A stretch of 62,821 bases of DNA, from NCBI GenBank assembly GCA_024228575.1, contig JAAETH010000798.1, positions 1 through 62,821 on the forward strand, given 5' to 3'. Each line of letters opens with the position of its first letter. Position 1 is the first letter of the stretch. This document shows positions 1-9,404 of this stretch, in pieces. The notes under the pieces were generated by a model. It saw only the letters and a list, made by a program, of their open reading frames with translations. It did no database searches and had not been told where the DNA came from. The translations under genes and the position numbers were made by a program. This DNA comes from Actinomycetes bacterium. GTDB taxonomy: Bacteria > Actinomycetota > Acidimicrobiia > Acidimicrobiales > Poriferisodalaceae.

Positions 1-1241
1 CCCTGCGGATCGGTGACCTTCCCCATGACATTGCCCCATCGCTGAGGAACACCCAGGTAGGCAAAGTCCGGTGTTGTGTCATGCCAGACGGTGATGGTGG
101 CATTTCCGCCGGCCGGAGCCGTCGTCGATGTGGTCGTGGTGCACGTTGAGGTGGTCGATGTCGAAGTGGTCGATGTCGAAGTGGTCGATGTCGAAGTGGT
201 CGATGTCGAGGTGGTCGATGTCGAGGTGGTCGAGGTGGTCGATGTCGAGGTGGTCGAGGTGGTCGATGTCGATGTGGTCGAAGAGGTCGACGTCGAAGAG
301 GTCGACGTCGAAGTGGTCGTCGATGTCGATGTCGGAGTGCTCGATGTCGATGAAGTCGCAATGTCGCCGCCGTTGCGGCTGACCGGCACAACCGAGACGA
401 CAGGGTCGGCGGGCGGATCGGCCCCGAGACTGCCGAGGAAGCTCAGGTTGCTGAAATTGAAGACACCGCCATCGGCGCCAACCATCAGATACCCGTCGCC
501 GTAGGGAACAGCTCCGACGACCTGGGCGTTCAGCGTAACGCCGGGCAGCACCTGGGGAATCGACCCCTGGAAGGCCGCATCACCAAACGAGAACAGACCT
601 CCATCGGAGGCCACGAGCCAGTAGCCGAGTCCCGACGGTGACGGCGCCAAGCCGACGACCGGAGCGTCGAGTACCACGCCGGGAAGCACCTGGGGAACCG
701 ATCCCCAGAACTCGGCGGTACCGAGCGCGAAGATGCCCCCATCGGCACCGATGAGGTACAGGCCACCTCCGTCGAGCGTTGCCGAGGCCGCCGTTATCGG
801 GCTGGACAAATCCAGGCTCGACACGTCGCCGAGCGCCGGCGCATCGCCGAGCTGATGGACGCGCCCCGCCGTCGTCACCACCCAGAAACCATCATTTGCA
901 GGTGTGGCGACAATCGCCGACGCCTGTTCACCGGCATCCCAGGCGGCGGTATCCACCATGTCCCGAACCGCTACGGAACCTTGCGCATGCAACGTTCCGT
1001 CGGGCTCGACCAGGACCACACCCGTACCATCCGAAGTGGCGGCCATCGAGACCGCGGAACTCTGGAGCTCGAACGAGCGTGAATCGAAATCGCCGAACGC
1101 GACAACGTCGCCACCGGAGGTGGCCAGTAGGTATCCGTGCTCGCCATCGGCACCGCGAGCGGGCGCGACTAGGACCGCGGCCCACACAACGACCGCCAAC
1201 AAGGCAAACATGGTCGCCCGGGAAGTCAGCAACCTCAACAC
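1..1241 (-). CDS. Secreted repeat protein with Ser/Thr linker (3' end outside window)
   Basis: The gene runs off the left edge, so the C-terminus is missing. The GTG start at 1241 gives a classic signal peptide: basic n-region (LRLLTSRAT), hydrophobic core, then ARG-A as likely cleavage site; an ATG at 1211 is the alternative but loses the n-region. The mature N-terminal part (about residues 30-270) carries repeats of the GYWLVASDGGLFSFGDA type, which recur at about 45-residue spacing in secreted actinobacterial proteins and look like beta-propeller blades. A Ser/Thr-rich linker of about 70 residues follows, encoded by a 15-bp tandem repeat. A second domain then starts; its PQRWGNVMGKV segment resembles glycan-associated extracellular domains. 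It is probably exported and displayed at the surface. Its function is unknown. Confidence 0.75.
   Translation of the reverse strand, partial: MLRLLTSRATMFALLAVVVWAAVLVAPARGADGEHGYLLATSGGDVVAFGDFDSRSFELQSSAVSMAATSDGTGVVLVEPDGTLHAQGSVAVRDMVDTAAWDAGEQASAIVATPANDGFWVVTTAGRVHQLGDAPALGDVSSLDLSSPITAASATLDGGGLYLIGADGGIFALGTAEFWGSVPQVLPGVVLDAPVVGLAPSPSGLGYWLVASDGGLFSFGDAAFQGSIPQVLPGVTLNAQVVGAVPYGDGYLMVGADGGVFNFSNLSFLGSLGADPPADPVVSVVPVSRNGGDIATSSTSSTPTSTSTTTSTSTSSTSTSSTTSTSTTSTTSTSTTSTTSTSTTSTSTTSTSTTSTSTTSTSTTSTCTTTTSTTAPAGGNATITVWHDTTPDFAYLGVPQRWGNVMGKVTDPQ
151..354. repeat. 15-bp tandem repeat encoding a Ser/Thr linker
   Basis: The unit GTGGTCGATGTCGAA recurs about a dozen times, with some 9-bp partial units and single-base variants. 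Read on the minus strand it encodes alternating Ser and Thr (TSTSTTSTS). The region separates two domains of the secreted protein, and copy number probably varies between strains. The Val/Asp-rich reading on the plus strand is a by-product of the repeat, not a gene. Confidence 0.85.
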
Positions 1242-1408
1242 AGAGAGTTAATTCTAGCCACTCTGCGTGAGGATTTCTAGTCGCTCACGGCAAAAAGGCT
1301 GGAGAAGGGGATTAGCGGATGGTCGCGCTGGACGGTTGTCCGGAACTATTGCCCTCTCGTGGTTCGCTGCGTTCACAGGGCCGTTCGGGCCCCGCGTCCG
1401 GTCCGCTC

Positions 1409-1451
1409 GTCGCTTTCGCTCCTCCATATTCGCGCGGCTCCTGAAAGCGAC
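1409..1451. other. Inverted repeat downstream of the N-acetyltransferase gene
   Basis: GTCGCTTTC (1409-1417) and GAAAGCGAC (1443-1451) are perfect 9-base complements around a 25-base loop, starting 10 bases past the stop of the minus-strand N-acetyltransferase gene. The position suits a transcript end or mRNA-stabilising hairpin. There is no clear T tract, so I do not call it an intrinsic terminator. A second short stem, GGGCC/GGCCC, lies at 1378-1392. Confidence 0.35.
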
Positions 1452-1461
1452 AGACTCACCG

Positions 1462-2232
1462 CTACCGGCATATTCCAAACCACTCAGCCAGGACATCATC
1501 CCATTCTTGCTCCTCCACCGGTATCTCTGTCGTCGCCCTGCCGCCGTGGAACTTGAGCCGATCGGTCAACAAGGTCACCCTCTCAGGACCACCATCGACG
1601 AGCCGGGTGGCGAAAGGTTTCTTCAACCAGTCGCCGCCGATGTCATTTTGGAGACGCTGCGAAGCCGGCTCGAAATGACGCATCGAAAGGGTCACGCGCT
1701 TGAATCGGAATTGCGGGATCGGTACTCCGTCGACGATCCGGGTCATGGTCGTGCCCTTCGGTGAATCGAAGAACTGGAAGGCTCCCGAGCGCCCATCCTG
1801 AACATCGCGCGAGTTGAGCGCCAGAGGCTGGGTGAACGAATCGCCAAATCCGACGTCGACCAGATAGGGCTGGTCGAGCGTCACCTCGAGGGTGGCGTGA
1901 TCGATCAAGTCGTTCGGCCCGCCGAGCAGGACGGCTGCACCCAGCCTTCTCACTTCGAACCCGAGGTGGGCGAGCAGCTCGGCAAACGCCCCATTCAGCT
2001 CGAAACACCATCCACCCCTGGAGCGATCGACGATCTTGGCGACTGTCCTCGAAGGTTCGACCGACACACCGACACGATCGAATACGTCCAGATTCTCGAA
2101 CGCGACAGTGGTCATGTGCGCACGTTGGAGAGATGCCAACGTGTCGAGGTCGACGACGACGGGACCGGAGAATCCGATCCGTTCGAGGTACCGCTCGACG
2201 ACAGTGTCGGACAGGGTGCTCTCTGCGCTCAC
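1462..2232 (-). CDS. nat: Arylamine N-acetyltransferase
   Basis: This 256-residue protein matches the NAT family, which transfers acetyl from acetyl-CoA to arylamines and hydrazines and often processes xenobiotics in actinobacteria. The Cys-His-Asp triad is complete: Cys76 in RGGWCFELNG, His112 in DHATLEV and Asp126 in YLVDVGFGD. I chose the GTG start at 2232 because AGGAG sits 7 bases upstream and a longer frame would overlap the thioredoxin reductase gene. The length is slightly under the usual 270-280 residues. It lies 28 bases after trxB on the same strand and may be co-transcribed with it. A cytoplasmic enzyme is expected. Confidence 0.92.
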   Translation of the reverse strand: MSAESTLSDTVVERYLERIGFSGPVVVDLDTLASLQRAHMTTVAFENLDVFDRVGVSVEPSRTVAKIVDRSRGGWCFELNGAFAELLAHLGFEVRRLGAAVLLGGPNDLIDHATLEVTLDQPYLVDVGFGDSFTQPLALNSRDVQDGRSGAFQFFDSPKGTTMTRIVDGVPIPQFRFKRVTLSMRHFEPASQRLQNDIGGDWLKKPFATRLVDGGPERVTLLTDRLKFHGGRATTEIPVEEQEWDDVLAEWFGICR

Positions 2233-2260
2233 AGGTCGGCTCCTGGGCCGATCGTGAACG

Positions 2261-3220
2261 TCAGTCTTCCTGGGCTTCGAGCCAACGCTCGGCATCGATT
2301 GCCGCCATACACCCTGAGCCCGCCGCAGTGACTGCCTGGCGATAGGTCTGATCCTGCACGTCTCCACAGGCGAATACACCCTCGACGTTTGTGGACGTAC
2401 CGGATCCGGTGACCAGGTAGCCGTTGTCCTCCATTTCGAGCTGGTCCTTGAAGATCGCCGTGTTCGGGGTGTGTCCGATCGCGATGAACAGGCCTGTCAC
2501 AGCCATTTCGGAGGTCTCGCCGGTCACCGTGTCCTCGAGGACCACTCCGGACAACTTCGAATCGCCCAGGTAGCCGGTGACGACACTGTTCCACTTGAAC
2601 TCGATCTTGGGGTTGGCGAAGGCCCTCTCCCGCATGATCTTGCTGGCACGCAGCTCGTCGCGCCGGTGCACGATGGTGACCTTGCTGGCAAACCTGGTGA
2701 GGAACCCGGCCTCTTCGAGCGCGGAGTCTCCCCCACCCACCACAGCGATCTCCTGATCGCGGAAGAAGAAGCCGTCGCAGGTCGCACAGGTCGAGAGCCC
2801 GTGACCGATCAGTTCGAGCTCGCGATCGAGATCGAGCATGACCGCTTGGGCACCGGTCGAGACGATGATGGACTCGGCTCGATAGGTCGGCTCGGCGGCC
2901 GTAGGGTCGCCCACCCAGATCCCAAAGGGTCGAGCCGAGAAATCGACTCTGGAAACCTTCTCTGTCCGGATCTCTGCACCGAATCGATCTGCCTGCGCCC
3001 TCATGTTCTGCATGAGTTCGGGTCCCATCACACCCTCGGGGAAGCCTGGGAAGTTCTCGACTTCTGTCGTCAACATCAGCTGCCCACCCGGCTGGTCACT
3101 CGTCGATGAAGGCTCGCCTTCGATTACCAACGGAGCGAGGTTGGCGCGGGCCGTGTACACCGCCGCGGTCAGGCCCGCCGGGCCTGACCCGATGATGATC
3201 GTATTTCGAACGTCGGACAT
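2261..3220 (-). CDS. trxB: Thioredoxin reductase
   Basis: This 319-residue flavoenzyme passes electrons from NADPH to thioredoxin. Visible signatures are the FAD-binding GSGPAG motif (residues 11-16), the redox-active CATCD motif (Cys145 and Cys148), an NADPH-binding [10 protein letters not shown] segment and the C-terminal FAD motif FACGDVQD. Length is normal for the low-molecular-weight class. No thioredoxin gene follows it; the gene downstream is nat. The in-window partner of interest is the DsbA-like selenoprotein candidate near 28 kb, but there is no sequence evidence that the two interact. Confidence 0.96.
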   Translation of the reverse strand: MSDVRNTIIIGSGPAGLTAAVYTARANLAPLVIEGEPSSTSDQPGGQLMLTTEVENFPGFPEGVMGPELMQNMRAQADRFGAEIRTEKVSRVDFSARPFGIWVGDPTAAEPTYRAESIIVSTGAQAVMLDLDRELELIGHGLSTCATCDGFFFRDQEIAVVGGGDSALEEAGFLTRFASKVTIVHRRDELRASKIMRERAFANPKIEFKWNSVVTGYLGDSKLSGVVLEDTVTGETSEMAVTGLFIAIGHTPNTAIFKDQLEMEDNGYLVTGSGTSTNVEGVFACGDVQDQTYRQAVTAAGSGCMAAIDAERWLEAQED

Positions 3221-3399
3221 CTGGTGCCTCTTGTTGTGGTTGTGTGCTCAGCCGGGGATCGTAGTCCGGACAAATGCGGGGACCACCGGTGCAACCGTTC
3301 GGAGCGCTCGGAGATTCCCGGACGCAGCCAGGTCTGACGGATCGCTCACGAGCTGCTCGAGATAGGGCGCCGGCCCTCTTCACCCGTCGGCTGCCCCTT

Positions 3400-4827
3400 C
3401 TACCAGCTGGCAGCGATGTACTGAGTCTCGCAGAATTCGTAGATTCCCTCGCTTGCGCCTTCACGCCCGAGCCCCGACTGCTTCATTCCTCCGAAGGGTG
3501 CCGCCGGATCGGACATGGCGCCACGGTTCAAGCCGACAAGGCCCGATTCGAGCCGCTCGCCGACCGCGAGACCCTGTCCGATGTCGGTGGTGTACACGTA
3601 CGCGGCGAGGCCCATCTCGGTGTTGTTGGCCTGAGCGATCATCGAGTCCGTGTCGGTGAACGAGATGACGGGTGCCACCGGCCCGAAGATCTCGTGGCGG
3701 GTTATCGGCGAGTTGGCTGCGACGCCGCCCAGGACGGTCGGGACGAAGAAGTGTCCGGGCCCCTCCATCGAGCCACCCCCGGTCGCGACACTGGCGCCCG
3801 CACTGACGGCTCGGTCGACCAACGACGCGATGTCGTCGATCGCCTTGGCACTGATCATCGGACCACACGTGACACCGGCATCGAAGCCATTGCCGACCTT
3901 GACGGCCGCCATCGCTGCCGCGAACTTCTGGGTGAACTCCTCGACCACGGCCTCGTGGGCGAAGAAACGATTCGCCGCCGTACAGGTCTCGGCAGAATGG
4001 CGCATCTTGGCAACCATCGCTCCCTCGACAGCAGCATCGATGTCGGCATCCTCGAACACGATGAACGGGGCATTGCCGCCGAGCTCCATGACCGTCTTCA
4101 GGACCCGGTCAGCGCTCCGACGCAGAAGAATCCGACCCACCTCGGTCGACCCTGTAAACGACACCATACGGGTTGCCGGGTGCTCGACTGCGGCGTCGAA
4201 CCACGCACCGGAGCTGGTGGTCGGAACCACGTTCACCACACCGTCGGGAAGCCCGGCCTCGCCCATCAGCTCGGCAATGCGCAGAGCGGTCAGCGGTGTC
4301 TCCCTCGGTGGCTTCACCACGATCGAGTTGCCTGCAGCCAACGCCGGAGCAGCCTTGCGGGTGATCATCGCCGCTGGGAAGTTCCACGGGGTGACCACGA
4401 CGACCACCCCGATCGGATGATGGTGAACGATGATCTTGTGGGCACCGGACGGTGCTGTGCCTATCGAGCCGTGAATCCGGACGGCCTCCTCGCTGTTCCA
4501 GCGGAAGAACTCGGCCGCGTAGGCGATCTCTCCCTTTGCGTCGGCCAGCGGCTTGCCGTGTTCGCGAACGATCAGATCCGCCAGCTCGTCGGAGTGATCC
4601 ATCATCTTCTGCCAGCAGGCCCGCAGAACCTCACTTCGCTGGCGAGGGGCGGTTGCCGCCCACTTCTTCTGAGCCACCGCGGCAGCATCGACGGCAGCCA
4701 CCGCATCGGCTGGAGTGCCTGCCGCCACGCTGGTGATGAGCTCGTCCGTCGCGGGATCGAAGACGTCGATCCTGTTCCCTTCGGCGCCATCTCTCCAAGT
4801 GCCTCCGATCAACAACTGCTCGGCCAT
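3400..4827 (-). CDS. gabD: NAD(P)-dependent aldehyde dehydrogenase, succinate-semialdehyde type
   Basis: This 475-residue aldehyde dehydrogenase has the catalytic Cys282 in AETCTAANR, the general base Glu248 in MELGGN, and cofactor-binding segments TPWNFP (146-151) and FTGSTEVG (224-231). Whole-length similarity is to GabD-type succinate-semialdehyde dehydrogenases, which oxidise succinic semialdehyde to succinate. The substrate cannot be fixed from sequence and other semialdehydes are possible. The ATG at 4827 is preferred, with GGAGA upstream; a frame extending to 4920 has unlikely codon use. It is divergent from the sulfhydrylase gene at 5059. Confidence 0.88.
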   Translation of the reverse strand: MAEQLLIGGTWRDGAEGNRIDVFDPATDELITSVAAGTPADAVAAVDAAAVAQKKWAATAPRQRSEVLRACWQKMMDHSDELADLIVREHGKPLADAKGEIAYAAEFFRWNSEEAVRIHGSIGTAPSGAHKIIVHHHPIGVVVVVTPWNFPAAMITRKAAPALAAGNSIVVKPPRETPLTALRIAELMGEAGLPDGVVNVVPTTSSGAWFDAAVEHPATRMVSFTGSTEVGRILLRRSADRVLKTVMELGGNAPFIVFEDADIDAAVEGAMVAKMRHSAETCTAANRFFAHEAVVEEFTQKFAAAMAAVKVGNGFDAGVTCGPMISAKAIDDIASLVDRAVSAGASVATGGGSMEGPGHFFVPTVLGGVAANSPITRHEIFGPVAPVISFTDTDSMIAQANNTEMGLAAYVYTTDIGQGLAVGERLESGLVGLNRGAMSDPAAPFGGMKQSGLGREGASEGIYEFCETQYIAASW

Positions 4828-4987
4828 GCTGGTCTCCGTCGGGTCGTGGGTCCTCTCGACATTCTTGCACTGTCCACGTCTAGATGAGACTCGATCGACA
4901 CGGCGCGACCACCGCGACACCTGCCGCGTCCCGACGCCCGAAGAAAGAAGACGGTTCCTCGACTGAACTCGGGCGATAGGGCACTAG

Positions 4988-5030
4988 GTTGCCTTCGGCA
5001 GTGAGGCTGGGGCAGGCTTCTGCACCCGTC
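4988..5030 (+). promoter_or_regulatory. Paired hairpins in the leader of the first sulfhydrylase gene
   Basis: Two hairpins lie 32-70 bases before the GTG start of the downstream gene. The first is TGCC-TTC-GGCA (4990-5000). The second is GCAG-GCTT-CTGC (5012-5023) with flanking GGG and CCC that can extend the stem past one bulged A. They could be part of a leader that controls a methionine or sulfur gene. I do not recognise a SAM riboswitch core, so this is only a structural observation. Confidence 0.3.
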
Positions 5031-5058
5031 GCCAACACCCGAGACCCAGGAGGCCGCA

Positions 5059-6351
5059 GTGGTCGAACCCGACCTGTATCGATTCGACACCTTGAGCCTG
5101 CACGCCGGCCAACGCTCCGACCCGGTCACGGGCGCCAGAGCACAGCCGATCTACTTCTCGACGTCCTATGAGTTTCCCAGCACCGACGACGCCGCTGCGC
5201 TGTTCAACCTCGAGTTGCCGGGCCACATCTACAGCCGTATCTCGAACCCGACCGTCGCCGTCTTCGAGGAACGTGTGGCCGCACTCGAAGAGGGTGTGGG
5301 AGCGGTCGCAACCGCTAGTGGTATGGCCGCGATGCACCTCGCTCTCGCGACGCTGCTATCGGCCGGCGACCACGTGGTTGCCTCCAAGAACATCTACGGC
5401 GGCAGCTACAACATCTTGAACCTCACGATGCCCAGATTCGGCATCGAGACGACCTTCGTCGACCCGCGCGACCCGCAAGCATTTGCAGATGCGATCCAGG
5501 ACAACACCCGCATCGTGTTCGCAGAGACCCTTGGCAATCCGGGGGTCGAAGTTCTCGACATCGCAGCCGTCGCAGCCGTCGCCCATGCCAGTGGTCTGCC
5601 CCTGATGGTCGACTCGACGTTCGCCACGCCCTATCTGATTCGGCCGATCGAACACGGGGCCGACATCGTCATGCACTCGGCCACCAAATGGATCGGAGGG
5701 CACGGTGTAGCCCTCGGCGGAGTGTTGGTCGATGGTGGGCGTTTCGATTGGGAGGCCTCCGGCAAGTTCCCAACCATGACCGAGCCCTACGCCGGCTATC
5801 ACGGGATCCGCTTCGCAGAAGAGTTCGGACCCTCGGCTCTCGGTATGAGGGCACGCGCAGAGGGGCTACGCGACTTCGGTGCATGTATGAGCCCCATGAA
5901 TGCGTTCCAGCTTCTCCAAGGTCTCGAGACGTTGCCGTTGAGGATGGACAAACACGTGTCGAACACCGATGCAGTGCTCGAGGCGTTGAAGACGAACGAC
6001 GCTGTCACCTGGATCAAACACCCGAGGATCGAAACCCACCCCGACCACGAGCTCGCCGCGAGGCTCTATCCGAAGGGGTCTGGATCCATCTTCAGTTTCG
6101 GCGTCGCTGGCGGACGCGAGGCAGGCCGCAAGTTCATCGAGAACTGTCAGCTGGCATCACACGTCGCCAACGTCGGCGACGCCAGGACCCTTGTCATCCA
6201 CCCCGGCAGCACCACACACGGCCAGCTGTCAGCCGAGGAGCTCGAGTTGTCGGGTATCAGCGAGGACCTCATCCGTGTGTCGGTCGGCCTCGAGGACCCC
6301 GCCGACATTGTCGCCGACCTGTCACGAGCCCTGAAGGCGAGCCAACGATGA
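5059..6351 (+). CDS. metY: O-acetylhomoserine sulfhydrylase-type PLP enzyme, copy 1
   Basis: This 430-residue Cys/Met-metabolism PLP enzyme probably makes homocysteine from O-acetylhomoserine and sulfide. The PLP lysine is Lys210 in [11 protein letters not shown], the cofactor phosphate region is YSRISNPT (58-65), and ATASGMAA (84-91) precedes the stacking segment. The length and the insert around residues 225-260 fit the MetY branch better than the shorter cystathionine gamma-synthases. The GTG start follows AGGAGG by 5 bases. Its TGA overlaps the ATG of the next gene. A paralogue lies at 9890-11191. Confidence 0.88.
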   Translation: MVEPDLYRFDTLSLHAGQRSDPVTGARAQPIYFSTSYEFPSTDDAAALFNLELPGHIYSRISNPTVAVFEERVAALEEGVGAVATASGMAAMHLALATLLSAGDHVVASKNIYGGSYNILNLTMPRFGIETTFVDPRDPQAFADAIQDNTRIVFAETLGNPGVEVLDIAAVAAVAHASGLPLMVDSTFATPYLIRPIEHGADIVMHSATKWIGGHGVALGGVLVDGGRFDWEASGKFPTMTEPYAGYHGIRFAEEFGPSALGMRARAEGLRDFGACMSPMNAFQLLQGLETLPLRMDKHVSNTDAVLEALKTNDAVTWIKHPRIETHPDHELAARLYPKGSGSIFSFGVAGGREAGRKFIENCQLASHVANVGDARTLVIHPGSTTHGQLSAEELELSGISEDLIRVSVGLEDPADIVADLSRALKASQR

Positions 6352-7142
6352 TCATCGAGATCGAATCCAGAAGGATCCATGCCGCCACCGGTGGTGTCGA
6401 GCCATCCGAAGATGCACCTCTGGTGGTGCTCGTTCACGGTGCCGGAATGGACTCGACGGTGTGGCAGTTGCAGACCCGCTACCTGGCCTACCGCGGCGTT
6501 GCGGCCATCGCCGTCGACCTGCCCGGCCACGGCCGCAGCGACGGACCCGCCCTCGAATCGATCCCCGCGATGGCCGAATGGCTGGCGACCTTCATAGGTG
6601 CACTCGATCGAGGTCAGGCGACCATCGTCGGACACTCGATGGGGACGTTCATCGCCCTGGAGGTGGCGGCAGCAAACCCCGAGCTGGTGAGGTCACTGGT
6701 GCTGATGGGCACTGCGGGAGCAATGCCCGTCCATCCCGATCTTCTCGACAAGGCAGCCAACGACGTCGAGTCCGCCGGGGCACTGATGGCCGGGTGGAGT
6801 CACGACCCGACGTCGAAGCTGTGGCCGAACCCCGTACCAGGATTGTCGATGACCGGCTCACAACGCGCCCTCGTCGAGATGTCGGCGCCCGGTGTCCTGG
6901 CAAGTGATCTGTCGGCTTGTGCGACCTACGGGGGTGCCGGTGAGGCAGCTGCGAACGTCACTGCGCCGACGACGGTCATCGTGGGCTCGAGCGACAAGAT
7001 GACACCACCTCGTTCGGGGCGGGCGATAGCCGAGTCTCTGGCAACGGTCGACATCGTCGAGCTGAAGGACATCGGCCACTCGATGATGACGGAGTCGCCA
7101 GGGGCGGTGAGACAAGCGATCCTCGCCGCGGCGAGAGGTTAG
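6348..7142 (+). CDS. Alpha/beta hydrolase translationally coupled to metY copy 1
   Basis: This 264-residue alpha/beta-hydrolase fold protein has the oxyanion segment VHGAGMD (29-35), the nucleophile elbow GHSMGT and a C-terminal His in DIGHSMM. It starts inside the stop codon of the sulfhydrylase gene (ATGA), which indicates translational coupling. Homoserine O-acetyltransferases are also alpha/beta hydrolases, but at 264 residues this is much shorter than MetX and lacks its typical lid. A general esterase or lactonase is as likely. The substrate is unknown. Confidence 0.8.
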   Translation: MIIEIESRRIHAATGGVEPSEDAPLVVLVHGAGMDSTVWQLQTRYLAYRGVAAIAVDLPGHGRSDGPALESIPAMAEWLATFIGALDRGQATIVGHSMGTFIALEVAAANPELVRSLVLMGTAGAMPVHPDLLDKAANDVESAGALMAGWSHDPTSKLWPNPVPGLSMTGSQRALVEMSAPGVLASDLSACATYGGAGEAAANVTAPTTVIVGSSDKMTPPRSGRAIAESLATVDIVELKDIGHSMMTESPGAVRQAILAAARG

Positions 7143-7146
7143 AGAT

Positions 7147-7428
7147 TCAATCGCCGAATCCGTCAAAGGCGGCGGCGTTCTCCGCTTGTGAAAACGAGCG
7201 GAAGGCGATGAGCGTGCGGGTTGACACAACCCCGTCGAGTTTGGCGATCCCATCGGTGACCGCTAGCGCCACACCCTCGTGGTTTGGCACCGAAAGCACG
7301 GCGACCAGGTCGGCTTCGCCGCCCGCAACACTGTGAGCTTCGCGAACACCCTTCAAGTCGGCGATGGTCGCGGCTAGACCCGATATTGCATCGGGCCGGG
7401 CTTCGATGAGCACAAAAGCAGAGATCAT
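7147..7428 (-). CDS. Stand-alone Lrp/AsnC ligand-binding (RAM) domain protein
   Basis: This 93-residue protein consists only of the alpha/beta RAM fold of Lrp/AsnC regulators (AFVLIEA start, then GVREAHSVAGGEADLVAVL and ISTRTLIAF-like end). There is no helix-turn-helix, so it cannot bind DNA by itself. Such stand-alone domains assemble into rings that sense amino acids or other small ligands. It lies convergent with the metY-hydrolase pair, 4 bases from the hydrolase stop. A role in sensing methionine-pathway ligands is possible but not shown. Confidence 0.8.
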   Translation of the reverse strand: MISAFVLIEARPDAISGLAATIADLKGVREAHSVAGGEADLVAVLSVPNHEGVALAVTDGIAKLDGVVSTRTLIAFRSFSQAENAAAFDGFGD

Positions 7429-7487
7429 CGTTGCATTCTGCCCTCTACCTGACCGCTGCGGCCAGATGTTCGAGTGTCATCACAACC

Positions 7488-9239
7488 TCAGGGGCCGCGA
7501 CGTCCGCGGCCCCTGTTCTGGGAGACCGCTTCGGCCGTGGTCGTCTCGTCGACCACACTTCCACCCTCGTAGTCACCAGCCTGCGACAGACCGTACTCAT
7601 CAGCCGATGTCGTGGTCCCTCCAACCGACACCTCGTAGGAGGCGTCGGCGGAGAGGTCAGGGTCCGAAACGACGATCGACTCGTAGGCCTTCGACGGCGT
7701 GAAGGTCACGATGTTCGTGCCGTCGGCAGACTCGATGTTGATGACGGTCCCGGCTGTCTGGGTGCTGAAAGTGCTGAGCAGAGACCCTTGCACCGAGTCG
7801 ACGTCCGGTGCGCCAGCCATGTTGGAACTGCCGACAGCAACGATGAAGCCGCCCTGCATGTCCCAGCCTCCGTCGACATCCAGCGCCCCATTGTTCGAAG
7901 CCGTCGGGCCATTGATGATCAGGACACCATCGGTCATGGTCACCGGTCCGTTGACGTCGACGCCGTCGCCTTCCGCATCGATGACAATCGTTCCACCATC
8001 GATGGTGATCCCGGGCCCACCAGGCGAGTTGACGGCATCGTCGCTGCTGACGATCGTCATCAGGCCGCCGTTGATGTCGATCAGATCGGCCTCGAGCCCC
8101 TCGTAGGAGGCGGCGATGTCGATGACACCCCCATCGACCACGAGTACCGAGTCGGCATGCACGGCATCGTCGTCGGTGGCGATCTGAATCTCACCACCGT
8201 TGATCACGATCTCGGTGTTCGAATGGACGGCGTCATCGGTTGTGTCGATGGTCAGGTCGCCACCGTCGATCACCACGACCACATCACCCTTCAGTCCCTT
8301 GCCCGAGGCGGAGAGGAACAGACTGCCTCCGGTGACGAGCAGGTCGGTCGCCGCATCGACCGCATCGGCGCCTGCATCGACGGTGATCGTCCCGCCGCCG
8401 ATGGCGATATATCCACGCTCGACGTCTTCCTCGTTGTCCGACTTGATGCCGTCGCCTCCCGAAATCATTTCGATCGTTCCGTCTTCGATGACCACATAGT
8501 CCTTGCCTCGGATGGCGTCATCCACGGCGGTGATGAACAGGGCGCCCGAACCGATGACGAGTCCGTCCTTGCTGGTGATGGCATCGTCGTAGCTACCGAC
8601 AACCGTGAGCGAACCAATGCCCGTGATGGTCAGGTCGGCCATGCTGTAGAGCGCCGCATTGACCTCGTCATCGGGAGTCGATCTTGCGGTATCGGCCAGG
8701 CGATTCTCCGAACCTTCAGCGAGAACGACTACCACCTCGTCGGCTTCGGCGATCTCGATGGCTGCACCATTCGTGTTCGTGATGTCGACGCCGTCGAGAA
8801 CGAGTCGGACGATTCCGTTCTCCGGTGAGTCGACGAATACCTGCCCATCGTCGAGCACTCCCGAGATGTGGTAGGTGCCAGGCGACGTGATCGTGACGGT
8901 CGACCCGTCCAGCGAGATGTTCGTCTCGTCGTCGGCACTCCACTCCGAGTCCGAGATGTCGTCGTGATCTTCCTGGTTTGCATCCGCAATCGTGTCAGCC
9001 GTCTCGCTGCCACTCGTCGCCGTTGTCTCGGTTCCGCTCTCAGCAGAGACCACGGCCGTCGCTTCGGACGAACCGTCCGAGCTCACCGATGACAAATCCA
9101 CCGACGGACTCGAAACACCGTCTGTATCGGAGACCGCACCGCCACAAGCGGCAAGAAGAAGGCTGCCCGCCAGAATCGCTCCGGCTCCCCGACGCCAACA
9201 GACGGTGTTGTTGTGCTGGCTGTCTGGAAAATTCTGCAC
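7488..9239 (-). CDS. Carbohydrate-binding beta-helix lipoprotein (DUF4353/Cthe_2159-like)
   Basis: The 583-residue product starts at a GTG with GAGGAG 8 bases upstream. It has a lipoprotein signal ending in the lipobox LAAC, so it is probably anchored to the outer face of the membrane. The first 110 residues are low-complexity and acidic. The body is a long series of short repeats such as DDAVHADSVLVVDGG and ADAVDAATDLLVTGG, which are parallel beta-helix coils rich in Asp. This matches DUF4353 proteins related to Cthe_2159, a calcium- and pectate-binding beta-helix. The C-terminus ends in a basic RGRGRRG tail. Ligand not known. Confidence 0.8.
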   Translation of the reverse strand: MQNFPDSQHNNTVCWRRGAGAILAGSLLLAACGGAVSDTDGVSSPSVDLSSVSSDGSSEATAVVSAESGTETTATSGSETADTIADANQEDHDDISDSEWSADDETNISLDGSTVTITSPGTYHISGVLDDGQVFVDSPENGIVRLVLDGVDITNTNGAAIEIAEADEVVVVLAEGSENRLADTARSTPDDEVNAALYSMADLTITGIGSLTVVGSYDDAITSKDGLVIGSGALFITAVDDAIRGKDYVVIEDGTIEMISGGDGIKSDNEEDVERGYIAIGGGTITVDAGADAVDAATDLLVTGGSLFLSASGKGLKGDVVVVIDGGDLTIDTTDDAVHSNTEIVINGGEIQIATDDDAVHADSVLVVDGGVIDIAASYEGLEADLIDINGGLMTIVSSDDAVNSPGGPGITIDGGTIVIDAEGDGVDVNGPVTMTDGVLIINGPTASNNGALDVDGGWDMQGGFIVAVGSSNMAGAPDVDSVQGSLLSTFSTQTAGTVINIESADGTNIVTFTPSKAYESIVVSDPDLSADASYEVSVGGTTTSADEYGLSQAGDYEGGSVVDETTTAEAVSQNRGRGRRGP

Positions 9240-9404
9240 AGGATTCTCCTCGGTGAGGCACCGGCACTTCCGGCTGACGGTGCTCACGCTGACAGCCGGA
9301 GCCAAGAATTGGCTGAGAAGTTCCGGTGAAATGCTGGGCAATCGGTCTCGGGTTCCCGGTAGAGCGAGCCCGTTCCCGGTCTCGGCACCGCAGCGGTGCC
9401 CGTG

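Noticed and set aside
151-354. Repeat tract as a CRISPR array
   Set aside because: Units are 15 bases, contiguous and without spacers.
76-504. Val/Asp-rich frame on the plus strand over the minisatellite
   Set aside because: It is the complement of the Ser/Thr repeat in the secreted protein; the minus frame has a signal peptide and family repeats.
3274-4887. Long plus-strand frame opposite the aldehyde dehydrogenase gene
   Set aside because: Arises from high GC; the minus strand encodes a complete enzyme with catalytic residues.
4828-5058. SAM riboswitch upstream of metY copy 1
   Set aside because: I could not find the conserved SAM riboswitch core; only two generic hairpins are present.
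7431-8828. 465-codon plus-strand frame opposite the beta-helix lipoprotein
   Set aside because: Antisense by-product of Asp/Gly/Val-rich repeats.
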